A stretch of 64,000 nt of DNA from Desulfosporosinus meridiei DSM 13257 (GCF_000231385.2 NC_018515.1:2314501-2378500), one strand, 5' to 3'. Shown: positions 9,176-19,864, counted from the stretch's first letter. The notes: generated by a model from the letters alone, not told the origin. Translations and numbers: made by a program.

Positions 9176-9439
9176 ATGTCAGATTTCTTAGAAGGTATAA
9201 AGCGAGGCGCAAAAGCCTTTAAAAGTTCTTTAGGTCCCAGCCGATATGAGGCTGCTAATATCAAAATTGTCTGCCCTCATTGTCAAAATGACATTTTTGA
9301 AGAAGGATCTGCTCAATTGAATACAGCTGGTGCTAGTTTCTTAAATCTAGATTGGTTAAACAAATCTGCAATTATTTTAGTATGTACTAGGTGTGGATTA
9401 ATTCAATGGTTTGGAAAGTCAATACAGAAGATTGACTAA
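9176..9439 (+). CDS. Small zinc-ribbon-like protein
   Basis: An 87-aa protein with two Cys pairs (CPHCQND near residue 33 and CTRCGLIQW near residue 70) that would form a zinc ribbon, probably for binding nucleic acid or a protein partner. The ATG at 9176 is preferred over the in-frame GTG at 9170, because GAAGGGAGG lies about eight bases before the ATG and almost touches the GTG. A strong hairpin begins at its stop codon. Specific function unknown. Confidence 0.7.
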   Translation: MSDFLEGIKRGAKAFKSSLGPSRYEAANIKIVCPHCQNDIFEEGSAQLNTAGASFLNLDWLNKSAIILVCTRCGLIQWFGKSIQKID

Positions 9440-9476
9440 GGTTTTGAATGTCGGCTTTAGCCAACATTCAAAACCT
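9439..9476 (+). terminator. Perfect 13-bp hairpin at gene end
   Basis: AGGTTTTGAATGT (9439-9451) is exactly complementary to 9464-9476, and the loop itself holds GGCT/AGCC pairing. There is almost no T-run after the stem, so it may be an RNA 3'-end stabiliser or a weak terminator. Confidence 0.6.
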
Positions 9477-9539
9477 TTGGAAGGGAATGGGCTTATTCCA
9501 AATAATGAGATACACACCGCTATTTGTTTGAAAAAATAG

Positions 9540-9569
9540 TTGACAAAGTCAAATAAATTACAATATATT
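9540..9569 (+). promoter_or_regulatory. Sigma-A type promoter for the MarR-GNAT gene
   Basis: Consensus -35 TTGACA (9540-9545), 18-bp spacer, -10 TATATT (9564-9569). A second -10-like TATAAT overlaps at 9569-9574. It lies 30-40 bases ahead of a GAGGAGG ribosome-binding site and the TTG start at 9607. Confidence 0.65.
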
Positions 9570-9606
9570 ATAATTATAAAGTGCAAATTGAGGAGGATGG
9601 TCCATC

Positions 9607-10542
9607 TTGAGTTCCCGATACATGACTTTGATAAATACTATTCGAAGATTCAATCGGTTCTACATTAATATTTTGGGATTACTGGATAAGCATATATATG
9701 AAAGCGAATTTTCGCTTGCCGAAGTTCGGGTATTATATGATATTGGTCATACGGAAGTTTGTACTGCTAAGAAATTAATAGAAGAGCTAAAAATGGATCC
9801 GGGCTATCTAAGCAGAATAATAAAACGCTTTGAACATGATAGCCTTATATACAGAGTACAGTCCAAGGAGGATGGTCGGTTATATTATCTTTACCTTACA
9901 GATAAAGGTAAAGATACTCTTTCAAAGTTGGATGACCTGTCGAACGATCAAATCTATAAAATGATCAGCTGTGTGCCGGAAGAAGATAAAAAAAGCGTCG
10001 TAGAAAGTATGAAAACTATTGAAAAAGCGCTCTCAGAAAAATCTATAAAAATTAGAGATAAGATTATAATCCGCAATGAATTAAGACCGGGAGATGTGGG
10101 CTATTTAATTCATCTGCATGGCTGGATTTATGCTCAAGAATGTAAATTTAACCATATGTTTGAAGGCTATGTCTGCAAAACTATTTTTGATTTGTTTAAT
10201 AATTATAACGTAGAAAAGGATAGATTCTGGTTTGCAGAAGCGAATGGAGTAATGATCGGTGCTATTGCTATTGTCGGACAATCTGCGAGTCGTGCTCAGT
10301 TAAGATGGTTCATCCTCCATCCACTATTCAGAGGAATTGGCTTGGGAAACACCTTGCTAAATGAAGCTATGAAATACTGCAAGGAGAAAGGATATAAGCA
10401 GGTATTTCTGGTGACTACTGATGACCAAGAGATTGCAATCAAAATGTACATGAAAATCGGGTTTAGGAAAGTGGCGGAACACGAAAATAAGGTGTGGGGA
10501 AAGAACTTGATTGAACATACCTATGAGTTAAATTTACCGTAA
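9607..10542 (+). CDS. MarR-family regulator fused to GNAT acetyltransferase
   Basis: A 311-aa bifunctional protein. The N-terminal winged-helix MarR domain (about residues 1-145) contains the wing region KEDGRLYYLYLTDKGK. The C-terminal GNAT domain (about 150-311) has the acetyl-CoA loop RWFILHPLFRGIGLG. The TTG start has GAGGAGG upstream. This fused architecture is a known family in Firmicutes, but the acetylated substrate and target genes are usually unknown. It stands alone between a hairpin and a strong terminator, so it is likely monocistronic and possibly autoregulated. Confidence 0.9.
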   Translation: MSSRYMTLINTIRRFNRFYINILGLLDKHIYESEFSLAEVRVLYDIGHTEVCTAKKLIEELKMDPGYLSRIIKRFEHDSLIYRVQSKEDGRLYYLYLTDKGKDTLSKLDDLSNDQIYKMISCVPEEDKKSVVESMKTIEKALSEKSIKIRDKIIIRNELRPGDVGYLIHLHGWIYAQECKFNHMFEGYVCKTIFDLFNNYNVEKDRFWFAEANGVMIGAIAIVGQSASRAQLRWFILHPLFRGIGLGNTLLNEAMKYCKEKGYKQVFLVTTDDQEIAIKMYMKIGFRKVAEHENKVWGKNLIEHTYELNLP

Positions 10543-10631
10543 AGAAATCCAGCTACTTTAATACACTCCATATTTAGGGAAAATAGATTTAAGGTGGCAT
10601 AAAGATGTAGTCCTGGTTTGTTAGGAGTACC

Positions 10632-10674
10632 ATTTACTGCCGGATCCTCATCCAGATGAGAAGAAACAGTAAAT
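10632..10674. other. Two-part hairpin in intergenic region
   Basis: The outer stem ATTTACTG/CAGTAAAT encloses an inner stem CTCATC/GATGAG with a 2-base loop. It lies between the MarR-GNAT stop and the terminator at 10717, so it would be in that transcript's 3' end. No function assigned. Confidence 0.35.
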
Positions 10675-10716
10675 AATACAATATCCCTAATTGCTTGATT
10701 GTGCTTATGAAGACAG

Positions 10717-10758
10717 CTAGGTTTTCTTACTTGGAAAGTAAGAAAACCTAGTTTTTTT
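10717..10758 (+). terminator. Strong Rho-independent terminator
   Basis: A 16-bp perfect stem (CTAGGTTTTCTTACTT with its complement at 10736-10751), a 3-base loop GGA and seven T. Confidence 0.92.
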
Positions 10759-10845
10759 GTATGGAAGCCTTTGCTTATAAGGTGTTAATGACCGGATAAT
10801 TGAATATACATTAAACCTAATCCTAATTCAGGAAGGTTTATGCAT

Positions 10846-12423
10846 ATGAAGAAACAAAGTCTGGTAAAAGGAGCATTTGTTCTAACCATAGCTGCCTTCG
10901 TTACTAAAATATTAGTACTCGTTAATTCAATTGTTCAATCCCGAGTTCTCGGGTCTGAAGGAATAGGCATAAAAATGATGGTTATGCCATTAATGGGATT
11001 GATGATTACACTGACAACAATAGGGTTACCTATTGCTATTTCTAGATTAGTGGCGGAAGCTGATGCTCAAGGAAATGGAGCTAAGGTCAAGAAAATCTTG
11101 ATTGTGGCTTGTGCTATTACAGGAAGCCTATGCATTGTAGTTGTCTGTCTATCCGTTTTTTTGGGTCAGGTATGTTCCGCATATTTTTTAACGGATCAGC
11201 GCTCTTATTATTCATTCATGGCTTTGATTCCCATCATTCCCATTGTTGCAGTTTCAGGTGTCCTTAAAGGTTATTTTCGAGGAATGCAGACAATGAATCC
11301 TCTTGCGCTATCTCAAGTTATTGAGCAGATTGCCCGAATTGGTTTTACATATTTTTTGGTTCAGAGTTTGATTCCTCTTGGCATAGAGTATGCAGCAGCC
11401 GGAGCTGTCGTTAGCAGTGTGCTTGGTGAAGCTCTCTCTCTAGTGTATTTAATAATTGCCTTTCGACTGTCTCACCAAACTAAGCTTCGTCTTCCCATTT
11501 GGAAGAAAGTAATGAAGGGAAGAGACATATTCATTGAATTATTATCGACGGCTCTTCCTACTACAGGCAACGGATTGATATTCTCAGTTTCCAAAGCAAT
11601 TCAACCTATTATTATCACTAAGAGTTTAGCTATAGCAGGATTTACCTCTATAGTGATTGCCAAAGACTATGGAATGTTAACAGGCTTTGTCATGCCTCTG
11701 TTATTTTTCCCTGGTTTTATCAACCAGTCTTTAGGAGTTACTTTAGTTCCAGCCATTAGTGAAGCGAAGGCTAATAATCATCTTAATTTAATTCAGCGCA
11801 GATTATCTCAAGCAATATGTGTCGCTCTTGGTGTTGGAGTTCCTAGTACAGCACTCTTATATCTGTTTGCCCACGAATTGATGACGTTGATCTATAAATC
11901 TCCGCAGGCGGCACCTTTCTTGAAATTCATTGCACCATTCTTTTTATTTCACTATCTGCAAACTCCTCTTCAGTCTACTTTAGTAGGATTGGGGCATGCG
12001 AAAGCGGCAATGCTTAATAATATGATCTCTAAGGGAATGACCATTCTTCTGATTTATCCATTGTCTGCGAACCTTAAGCTAGGAATCTATGGAGTAATTT
12101 TAGCTATATGTATAGGAGTCATCTTAGAAACTTTGTTGCACATTTTTTCCGTTATAAAATTAATTGGATTTGATGTGAATTATTACGATATGATTAAGAT
12201 CTTATTGGCGGGAATATCTATGGGTTTAGGCGGGAAGCTTGTATTCGTTTATTTGAATAATAGTGAGCTGAGATTAGGGACGGCAATCTTGATAACTTTT
12301 CTATTATCGATATGGATATATTTGATGATACTAATTTATTTAAAGGTAATTCGGCGCAAGGCTATCCTTAGAATACCTTTTGTTGGAGAAAAATTAGCTA
12401 TGTTGTTTCCTATTGGCCGATGA
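10846..12423 (+). CDS. spoVB: SpoVB-like polysaccharide/lipid flippase (MOP superfamily)
   Basis: Integral membrane protein of about 525 aa with 12-14 hydrophobic helices along its whole length. It belongs to the MATE/MOP group with SpoVB and MurJ-like flippases, which move lipid-linked sugars for peptidoglycan or spore cortex. N-terminal landmarks include SRVLGSEGIGIKMM and TTIGLPIAISRLVAEA. Start: GGAAGG is only 3 bases before the ATG at 10840 but 9 before the in-frame ATG at 10846, so the latter is preferred. It is preceded by a terminator and followed by a long non-coding gap, hence monocistronic. Several paralogues are usual in sporeformers, so the symbol is a family-level call. Confidence 0.85.
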   Translation: MKKQSLVKGAFVLTIAAFVTKILVLVNSIVQSRVLGSEGIGIKMMVMPLMGLMITLTTIGLPIAISRLVAEADAQGNGAKVKKILIVACAITGSLCIVVVCLSVFLGQVCSAYFLTDQRSYYSFMALIPIIPIVAVSGVLKGYFRGMQTMNPLALSQVIEQIARIGFTYFLVQSLIPLGIEYAAAGAVVSSVLGEALSLVYLIIAFRLSHQTKLRLPIWKKVMKGRDIFIELLSTALPTTGNGLIFSVSKAIQPIIITKSLAIAGFTSIVIAKDYGMLTGFVMPLLFFPGFINQSLGVTLVPAISEAKANNHLNLIQRRLSQAICVALGVGVPSTALLYLFAHELMTLIYKSPQAAPFLKFIAPFFLFHYLQTPLQSTLVGLGHAKAAMLNNMISKGMTILLIYPLSANLKLGIYGVILAICIGVILETLLHIFSVIKLIGFDVNYYDMIKILLAGISMGLGGKLVFVYLNNSELRLGTAILITFLLSIWIYLMILIYLKVIRRKAILRIPFVGEKLAMLFPIGR

Positions 12424-12733
12424 TTTTTGCGGTAATACAAGGATTGTTTATGTTGAAAATGGTAGAAACACATTCATCCTCCCGTCATAAAGTGCACAAG
12501 GCAATTTGATGCTACTATGAGTTTGCTTGTCCACGGGTTACGACCTGAAAACAAGAAGAAACGGTTTCCTCCTGGACAAATTTCATTATGACTGATACCT
12601 AAGAATGAAACAATTTATACTGAGGTACAAGGAGTTAAATTTAATGAGAAAGGGAAATTAGATTATATTAGTTTAGTTATTATTAAATCGTGTTATAATT
12701 TTTTAAAATAAAATCAATAGAGGGTGAGCATTA
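12424..12733. other. AT-rich intergenic region
   Basis: No gene seen. TTGTCC (about 12519) and GGACAA (about 12570) could pair around a 45-base loop, weakly like the REP-type palindromes elsewhere in the window. A TATAAT box in TCGTGTTATAATTTTTT (about 12695) may serve the gene at 12734. An AAGGAG followed by ATG near 12643 opens only a four-codon frame. Confidence 0.4.
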
Positions 12734-13567
12734 ATGGATCTTAATATTTTAGATGAGTTAAAGAAGTTGCAAACAATTGCCGGAGCTTACAATGAATGGA
12801 GTAATTATAGATATAAAGTAACTGAATATATTATTAATAATACTACTGACTTTGAAAGTATAGCAATATTTGGTGCAGGTAAATGCAATGATATTGATTT
12901 AAATATTCTTGAATCTAAATTTAAAAAAATAATTTTAATTGATATAGATATGTCTTCTATGAAAGAGAGCATACACCAATATTCATTAGCAAATAGCAAC
13001 AAAATCGAATTGATAGATTGTGACTTTTTAGGTATCGAGGATAGCGAATATAGAGATTATGAATATTTAGTAAGGAAATATTTTTTTACTAACACGAATA
13101 ATTTGAGTACTCGACATAAATTATTAAGTTTTCTTGATAATCTTACAGTTAAAATTGAAAAGTATCCATTAGAGTTCGGAAAAGATGCTTATAAAAATAG
13201 TATATTAATTGGAGTCCATAGTCAGATAAATGTTTATTTACGGCAGATTTGGTCAATGTGTCTACAAATAACTGGCAAGGAAGATAATCTGGTTATCGAC
13301 AAGATAAAAAAGATGAATGATATTGTGGCAAAAAAGCTTAATGCTGCAGTCATAGAAAGCACCGAAGATAAGTTGTTTTTTGGATATGAGATGGGGATAG
13401 AAGGACAGCACGGTCGAATTGAAGGGGCTATTCAAGCTGAAAATGACATAGAATTAAGATTAGAAAGTGGTTTGATAAATTTTAGCTCGGAGTTCAAGTT
13501 ATTATGGCCTTTTAAGGCTGACTGTAAATATGATATGAGATTTATATGTATTGGTAAAAACATGTAA
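12734..13567 (+). CDS. Uncharacterised protein with SAM-methyltransferase-like motif
   Basis: A 277-aa cytoplasmic protein. Residues about 42-60 read IAIFGAGKCNDIDL, followed by IILIDIDMSSM. This matches motif I and the acidic strand end of a class I SAM-dependent methyltransferase fold, so SAM binding is likely. The rest is not recognisable. The DNA is more AT-rich than that of most neighbours, and both flanks are long non-coding gaps, compatible with recent acquisition. GAGGGTG precedes the ATG. A strong terminator follows at 13680. Substrate unknown. Confidence 0.65.
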   Translation: MDLNILDELKKLQTIAGAYNEWSNYRYKVTEYIINNTTDFESIAIFGAGKCNDIDLNILESKFKKIILIDIDMSSMKESIHQYSLANSNKIELIDCDFLGIEDSEYRDYEYLVRKYFFTNTNNLSTRHKLLSFLDNLTVKIEKYPLEFGKDAYKNSILIGVHSQINVYLRQIWSMCLQITGKEDNLVIDKIKKMNDIVAKKLNAAVIESTEDKLFFGYEMGIEGQHGRIEGAIQAENDIELRLESGLINFSSEFKLLWPFKADCKYDMRFICIGKNM

Positions 13568-13679
13568 TATATTCAAGTCCAATGAGCTTGAAAATATCTA
13601 TATTGTATTTCAAAAATCCGTAACAAATTGCCTTGGAAATTAACTATTAATTGGTACTAATAATAATGTCTTCATCCCC

Positions 13680-13727
13680 TTCGTAACAGTAATTATTCTT
13701 AATTACTGTTACGAAAGCGTTTTTTTT
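13680..13727 (+). terminator. Rho-independent terminator
   Basis: A 15-bp perfect stem (TTCGTAACAGTAATT and its complement at 13701-13715), 6-base loop, then AGCG and a run of eight T. Confidence 0.9.
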
Positions 13728-13742
13728 ATAATTCAAGATACG

Positions 13743-13765
13743 AAGCCGTCCTTTTTGGACGGCTT
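13743..13765. terminator. Short GC-rich hairpin behind the small minus-strand gene
   Basis: AAGCCGTCC / GGACGGCTT stem with a T-rich loop, seven bases beyond the stop of the minus-strand ORF at 13772. It may end that transcript, although the T-run after it on the minus strand is poor. Confidence 0.5.
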
Positions 13766-13771
13766 TGATTC

Positions 13772-13903
13772 TTAACAATCTTCTTCGCATTCCTTTGTTT
13801 TACTGATCCAAATTGCAGCACCTGTAGCTAGGGCAAGGATGAATAACGAGGGAGGACTAAATAAACTATCTGGCTTTCTAGTTCTCATTTTCAGACCAAG
13901 CAT
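13772..13903 (-). CDS. Small 43-aa membrane-anchored protein
   Basis: A short gene read on the minus strand from ATG 13903 to TAA 13774. The start has a perfect Shine-Dalgarno (GAAAGGAGGT, 13911-13920 on the complement) about seven bases upstream. The product has a basic N-terminus (MLGLKMRTRKPDSL), one hydrophobic segment (LFILALATGAAIWI) and an acidic Cys-containing tail ending KECEEDC. No family is recognised; it may be a small spore or membrane protein. Support comes from the ribosome-binding site, the transmembrane pattern and a hairpin after the stop. Confidence 0.6.
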   Translation of the reverse strand: MLGLKMRTRKPDSLFSPPSLFILALATGAAIWISKTKECEEDC

Positions 13904-14070
13904 TTATAAGACCTCCTTTCAAAATTATATTGACAATTTAGGTTTTACATTTATGTCCTCGTTATACCAGTTAAAAAATGTATCTAATATGAGGTTTGAG
14001 AATTGTTGAAAATCAGAGTTTATCTGTGAACGAGACAAAATCCGTACACCAAACAGTTAGTTTGTCAAGC

Positions 14071-14121
14071 AAAGGACGGTTCCCTTGATTGAGTAGAACT
14101 CAGACAGGAGAACCGTCCTTT
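14071..14121. repeat. REP-like palindrome, family B, copy 1
   Basis: A 12-bp perfect stem AAAGGACGGTTC / GAACCGTCCTTT encloses an inner stem TGAGT/ACTCA. The core GACGGTTC..GAACCGTCC resembles palindromes scattered in many Firmicute genomes. A second relative is at 17771-17838. It may also terminate transcription ahead of the collagen-like gene. Confidence 0.55.
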
Positions 14122-14204
14122 CTAGTTAAATATGATTTTTATTTTTTTAACAAAATATGTAATATGCAATAGAATAATACAAAGTTTCTTTTATCAGACT
14201 TTAG

Positions 14205-16124
<1,920 letters not shown>

Positions 16125-16184
16125 GCTCACCAGCATTGTCATAAAGCCATGCGGAAGATCTAAGCTATAGAGTGAAGATATATT

Positions 16185-16221
16185 GAAGAAGGACATTGGC
16201 TAATCGCCAATGTCCTTCTTC
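16185..16221 (+). terminator. 16-bp perfect hairpin after the collagen-like gene
   Basis: GAAGAAGGACATTGGC (16185-16200) pairs exactly with 16206-16221 across a 5-base loop. The T-run is short and interrupted. Probable terminator. Confidence 0.7.
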
Positions 16222-16317
16222 CTCGTAGATATAGACAATCAGATTACTATTGACTCTTTTGGGTAATAACTAGATTTTGTGAAGAAATCTTAATTGCTGT
16301 GAGGGAGAGGGATATAC

Positions 16318-17748
16318 ATGCTTTGGTATTTTATATTGTTAATTAACCTTCTACAGGTTTTTTTAATCGGGACGACAATTCTCCTGGAAAATCGTTCCCC
16401 GGGTAACACCATGACTTGGATCGTTATACTTGCTCTTCTTCCGGGATTAGGATTCATTCTTTATACCGTGTTTGGCAAGAAAACTCGAGGGGAGATATTT
16501 CGTAATAAACATATTCAAGATAACCAGATAAAGCCATGGGTCAGAGATCAGCGATCTTGTACTAACAGTGAAGAAATGAAACCGAGCCTAAAAACTGATT
16601 CAGCATTAAAACTGGTCAATTTACATATTAACTCAGGCTTTGCCCCATTAACCCAGCATAATCAAGTAGATATCCTCTTGAATGGTGGAGAAAAGTTTCA
16701 AGAATTATTTAATGCTTTAGAAACTGCAGTACATCATATTCACCTTAGTTATTATATCTTTAATGACGACGAAATCGGGAAAGATGTCTTGAAGATCTTA
16801 GCTCGTAAAGTAACTGAAGGAGTAGAAGTGCGAGTTATTCTTGACGGCATGGGTAGTCATTCCATTTCGGGAAGTTTTATTAATAGTATGAGAAAAGCAG
16901 GTATTCAAGCTAACTGGTTCTTTCCGATACGATTCCCCTATCTAACCTCTAAACTTAATCTGCGTTATCACCGAAAGATTGTCGTGGTTGATGGTAGTAT
17001 TGGTTTTTTAGGAGGATTGAATATTGGGGATGAGTATATGTCCAGAGATTCGAAATTGGGCTTTTGGCGAGATACACATCTGAGAATACAAGGAAAAGCG
17101 GTTCAAACCCTTCAAGCAATTTTTCTGAATGATTGGTATTTCGTCACTCATCAGGAGATTAACGGAGAACGTTACTACCCTGAAACAAAGATTTCTCAAA
17201 ACCTTCCTATTCAAATCCTGGCGTCTGGACCTGATTCAAAATGGAAATCTATTTTACATAGCTTTTTTAGTTCGATCACTATGGCTCAACACTGCATCAA
17301 AATAGAAACTCCTTACTTTATTCCGGATAAAAGTTTGATTATGGCCCTTAAAACAGCAGCTCTTAGTGGTATAGATGTGCGTCTCATTGTCCAAGGAATT
17401 CCAGAAAATAAATTGACGTTCTTGGCAATGAATTCATACTTCGAGGAATTACTCCAGTCCGGCATAAAAATCTTTCAATATATGAAAGGTACGCTTCACG
17501 CTAAGATTTTAATTGTTGATAATCATCTTGCTTTAGTAGGTTCTGCTAATATGGATATGCGTAGCTTTTTCTTGGATTTTGAGGTTAGTGCTTATATTTA
17601 TGACCAGTCAACGTCGAAACGATTAATAGATCATTTTGAGATGGATTTAGAGGAATGCAGCGAAATTAAACTTGAGGAAATACAATCTCGTTCATTTATT
17701 GAGCGAGTAAAAGAGTCAAGTGCACGTATTCTTTCGCCTCTATTATAG
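16318..17748 (+). CDS. cls: Cardiolipin synthase (phospholipase D family)
   Basis: Membrane enzyme that condenses two phosphatidylglycerols into cardiolipin and glycerol. 476 aa. Two N-terminal transmembrane helices (about residues 3-21 and 33-51, PLDc_N type with NRSPGNTMTWI) precede two PLD catalytic domains. HKD motif 1 is HRKIVVVDG with His218; motif 2 is HAKILIVDN with His394. Each is followed by the usual G-S/G-N or GG signature. Length and layout match Bacillus ClsA. The ATG has GAGGGAGAGG upstream. It is flanked by hairpins on both sides, hence monocistronic. Confidence 0.95.
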   Translation: MLWYFILLINLLQVFLIGTTILLENRSPGNTMTWIVILALLPGLGFILYTVFGKKTRGEIFRNKHIQDNQIKPWVRDQRSCTNSEEMKPSLKTDSALKLVNLHINSGFAPLTQHNQVDILLNGGEKFQELFNALETAVHHIHLSYYIFNDDEIGKDVLKILARKVTEGVEVRVILDGMGSHSISGSFINSMRKAGIQANWFFPIRFPYLTSKLNLRYHRKIVVVDGSIGFLGGLNIGDEYMSRDSKLGFWRDTHLRIQGKAVQTLQAIFLNDWYFVTHQEINGERYYPETKISQNLPIQILASGPDSKWKSILHSFFSSITMAQHCIKIETPYFIPDKSLIMALKTAALSGIDVRLIVQGIPENKLTFLAMNSYFEELLQSGIKIFQYMKGTLHAKILIVDNHLALVGSANMDMRSFFLDFEVSAYIYDQSTSKRLIDHFEMDLEECSEIKLEEIQSRSFIERVKESSARILSPLL

Positions 17749-17770
17749 ACCTAGGATCTAGAAAGAAGGA

Positions 17771-17838
17771 TGTAGACAGGTGGGCGGTTCTTCTCTCTGA
17801 GCTGAAACTTGGACAAGAGAACCATCCACTTGTCTACA
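17771..17838. repeat. REP-like palindrome, family B, copy 2
   Basis: The long stem TGTAGACAGGTGGGCGGTTCTT (split here: TGTAGACAGG, TGGGCGGTTCTT) pairs with 17815-17838 with few mismatches. The loop contains CTGAGCTGAAACTTGGAC. Its core CGGTTCTT..AAGAGAACC relates to 14071-14121. It lies 23 bases after the cls stop and may act as its terminator. Confidence 0.55.
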
Positions 17839-18020
17839 CAAACTACTGTTTAGATGTTTTGTATTTTTTTCGGAGTTAGGCGTCAGAAATTGCCGGGGAA
17901 ATACGTCTTATAAGTAGCAAATTGTTACTTTAGGATGCAATTTATATGTTAAGATAGATTAAGCTAAAATGGACATACAGAATTAAATATAAAGAGAGAA
18001 GGCAGGAGGCTGACGACGAG

Positions 18021-18533
18021 GTGGAGGCCAATTCGTCCTTTGATGAGACCTATGAACTATTGTTTCCGGTAGTCTACCGATATGTTTCGATTCGGATACC
18101 TAAAGCAGATGTAGAAGATGTGACCGCTGAAATTATCGTGAAAGTGTGGCGCGGCTTACCTACCATGGAAAAGAAGACAGCGCTTAAGTCTTGGGCCCTA
18201 ACAATTGCCGCCCATCAGATTGCAGACTATTATAGAAGTAATAAACGTACTCCCATGATGCCTTTGGAAGAAACCCCGTTACCCCCACATGAGCATTTAG
18301 ATCAAAGTGAATCGTGGGCTACTCTATTAAGTGTTAAGGAGACCTTAGCTAAACTCTCTCCACAACAGGTTAGTGTTATTCAACTCCGGTTAATTGAAGG
18401 GTTTAGTGCAGGAGAAGTGGCGGAGATCCTAGGTACGACTCAGCAAGCAGTAGACAGCCTTTTATACCGGGCTAAGAAAGGGTTCCGAAAAATCTACCAG
18501 GGGAACCTGGACAGAGGAGGCAGAGTCCGATGA
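18021..18533 (+). CDS. RNA polymerase sigma factor, ECF-type
   Basis: A 170-aa sigma-70 family factor. Region 2 (about residues 8-75) has VYRYVSIRIPKADVEDVTAE and WALTIAAHQIADYYR. A short linker leads to region 4 (about 105-160) with LSPQQVSVIQLRLIEGFSAGE and an HTH. The GTG start has GGCAGGAGG 11 bases upstream. Its stop overlaps the ATG of the next gene by 4 bases (ATGA), so it is translationally coupled to a membrane anti-sigma factor. The inducing signal is unknown; cell envelope stress is typical. Confidence 0.9.
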   Translation: MEANSSFDETYELLFPVVYRYVSIRIPKADVEDVTAEIIVKVWRGLPTMEKKTALKSWALTIAAHQIADYYRSNKRTPMMPLEETPLPPHEHLDQSESWATLLSVKETLAKLSPQQVSVIQLRLIEGFSAGEVAEILGTTQQAVDSLLYRAKKGFRKIYQGNLDRGGRVR

Positions 18534-19864
18534 AAAGGTTTTTTGACAAAAAGACGGATCTCACCGCTCTCTGGGAAGAGGATGGTGATTTACAGCGTAT
18601 GAAAACATTCTTCCGATCGATTGAGGCTGACTCTGCTGCTAATGAAAAAATCAAACTTAGTGTAAAGCAAAAGGCTCTAGAAAAAATGTCTGGACTGGGG
18701 GATTCAAGAGAGTCCCAAATAAATGTTTTTGATCAGGAAAAGGGTATAAGCCAAAAAGTAAAGCAAAAAGCAACCCTTTCTCAAAGAATACGTACGACTC
18801 TGCTTTCCGTGAGCAATTTTGGTCATTGGAAACTCGGCATTTCTGTGGCTGCCTTAGCGCTCTTTGTGATTATTGGGCAGCAAGCTATGAACGGCTCAGG
18901 GAACATCCTTCCTCGTATGGGGAGCAGTATGGAGAAATCGACTCAATCTACGGGTAGCTCTCCCCAGGATGGAAATTTTAATCTCGCTCTACAAGATTCA
19001 ATGAATATGAACCAGGAGATCAGGGCCAAAGGGAAAATGCCTAGCAATGGCGCGGAGGAAGGTACAGCACCTAAAGCAGAGATGCAGTTCAGTATGGATA
19101 GCACCTCAGCAGCCCAAAACAAAGAAGTTCTTCCGGTTCCACCGGATCAAACGGATGCTCCGCCGGCGGATGCCGAGTTAGCCCGGAAGATAACTCATAA
19201 TTTAGATTTAACTTTGGAAGTTTCAGCCATTAAGGACTCTGTCAATCAGATTAGCCAGGAGGTACAACAACTTGGAGGGTATGTGGTCACATCTCAACAA
19301 AGTGAATCAGATCATTACTCCTCCGCGAATTTAACAGTTAAGATCCCTTCCGATAAACTTAGCGGCCTGCAAAATTCTTTCTCTGCTTGGGGGAAGGTGC
19401 TTGATCAACGCTTACAGGCTAATGATATTACAAATGAATACTACGATTCGCAAGCCCGCCTGACAATTCTTGAGGCTGAAGAGAACCGTTATCTCGAAAT
19501 TCTGGCTCAGGCGGTAACGGTTGACGATGTGCTTAAAGTGGAAGGTGCCCTAAGCAATGTTCGCCAACAAATTGAACAATTAAAGGGTCAGCTAAAACTT
19601 TGGAACCATCAAGTCGATTACTCCACGGTGACTATTCAAATTGTGACTCGTCAAAGCCCTAATCTCAATGTAACAAACCCCTGGCAGCCCATATCTTGGA
19701 CTGAAACCTGGAAAGCTGCCGGGGATGCGGTGCTGAAAACTTTAAGCAGTACCTGGAATGGACTGAATTATTTAGTTGTCGGAATGGGCTATGCCTCACC
19801 GTATCTTTTACTGGGAGCTCTGGGTTGGAGTATTTATAAACTCTGGAGAAAAAGGACCGGTTAG
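18530..19864 (+). CDS. Membrane anti-sigma factor with DUF4349 domain
   Basis: A 444-aa protein expected to hold the upstream sigma factor at the membrane. The cytoplasmic N-terminus (about residues 1-100) is followed by a transmembrane helix (about 104-120). A Ser/Gln/Met-rich disordered stretch (about 125-215) leads to a DUF4349 domain (about 218-385) containing the coiled-coil segment around LTILEAEENRYLEIL. A second transmembrane helix lies near the C-terminus (about 410-430). With two helices the DUF4349 region would lie outside the cell as sensor. The classic ZAS zinc motif is not seen. The role rests on the 4-base overlap with the sigma gene. Confidence 0.8.
   Translation: MKRFFDKKTDLTALWEEDGDLQRMKTFFRSIEADSAANEKIKLSVKQKALEKMSGLGDSRESQINVFDQEKGISQKVKQKATLSQRIRTTLLSVSNFGHWKLGISVAALALFVIIGQQAMNGSGNILPRMGSSMEKSTQSTGSSPQDGNFNLALQDSMNMNQEIRAKGKMPSNGAEEGTAPKAEMQFSMDSTSAAQNKEVLPVPPDQTDAPPADAELARKITHNLDLTLEVSAIKDSVNQISQEVQQLGGYVVTSQQSESDHYSSANLTVKIPSDKLSGLQNSFSAWGKVLDQRLQANDITNEYYDSQARLTILEAEENRYLEILAQAVTVDDVLKVEGALSNVRQQIEQLKGQLKLWNHQVDYSTVTIQIVTRQSPNLNVTNPWQPISWTETWKAAGDAVLKTLSSTWNGLNYLVVGMGYASPYLLLGALGWSIYKLWRKRTG

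Noticed and set aside
12734-13567. Restriction-modification methyltransferase or defence gene
   Set aside because: Only the SAM-binding motif is visible. There is no catalytic DPPY/NPPY motif and no nuclease partner nearby.
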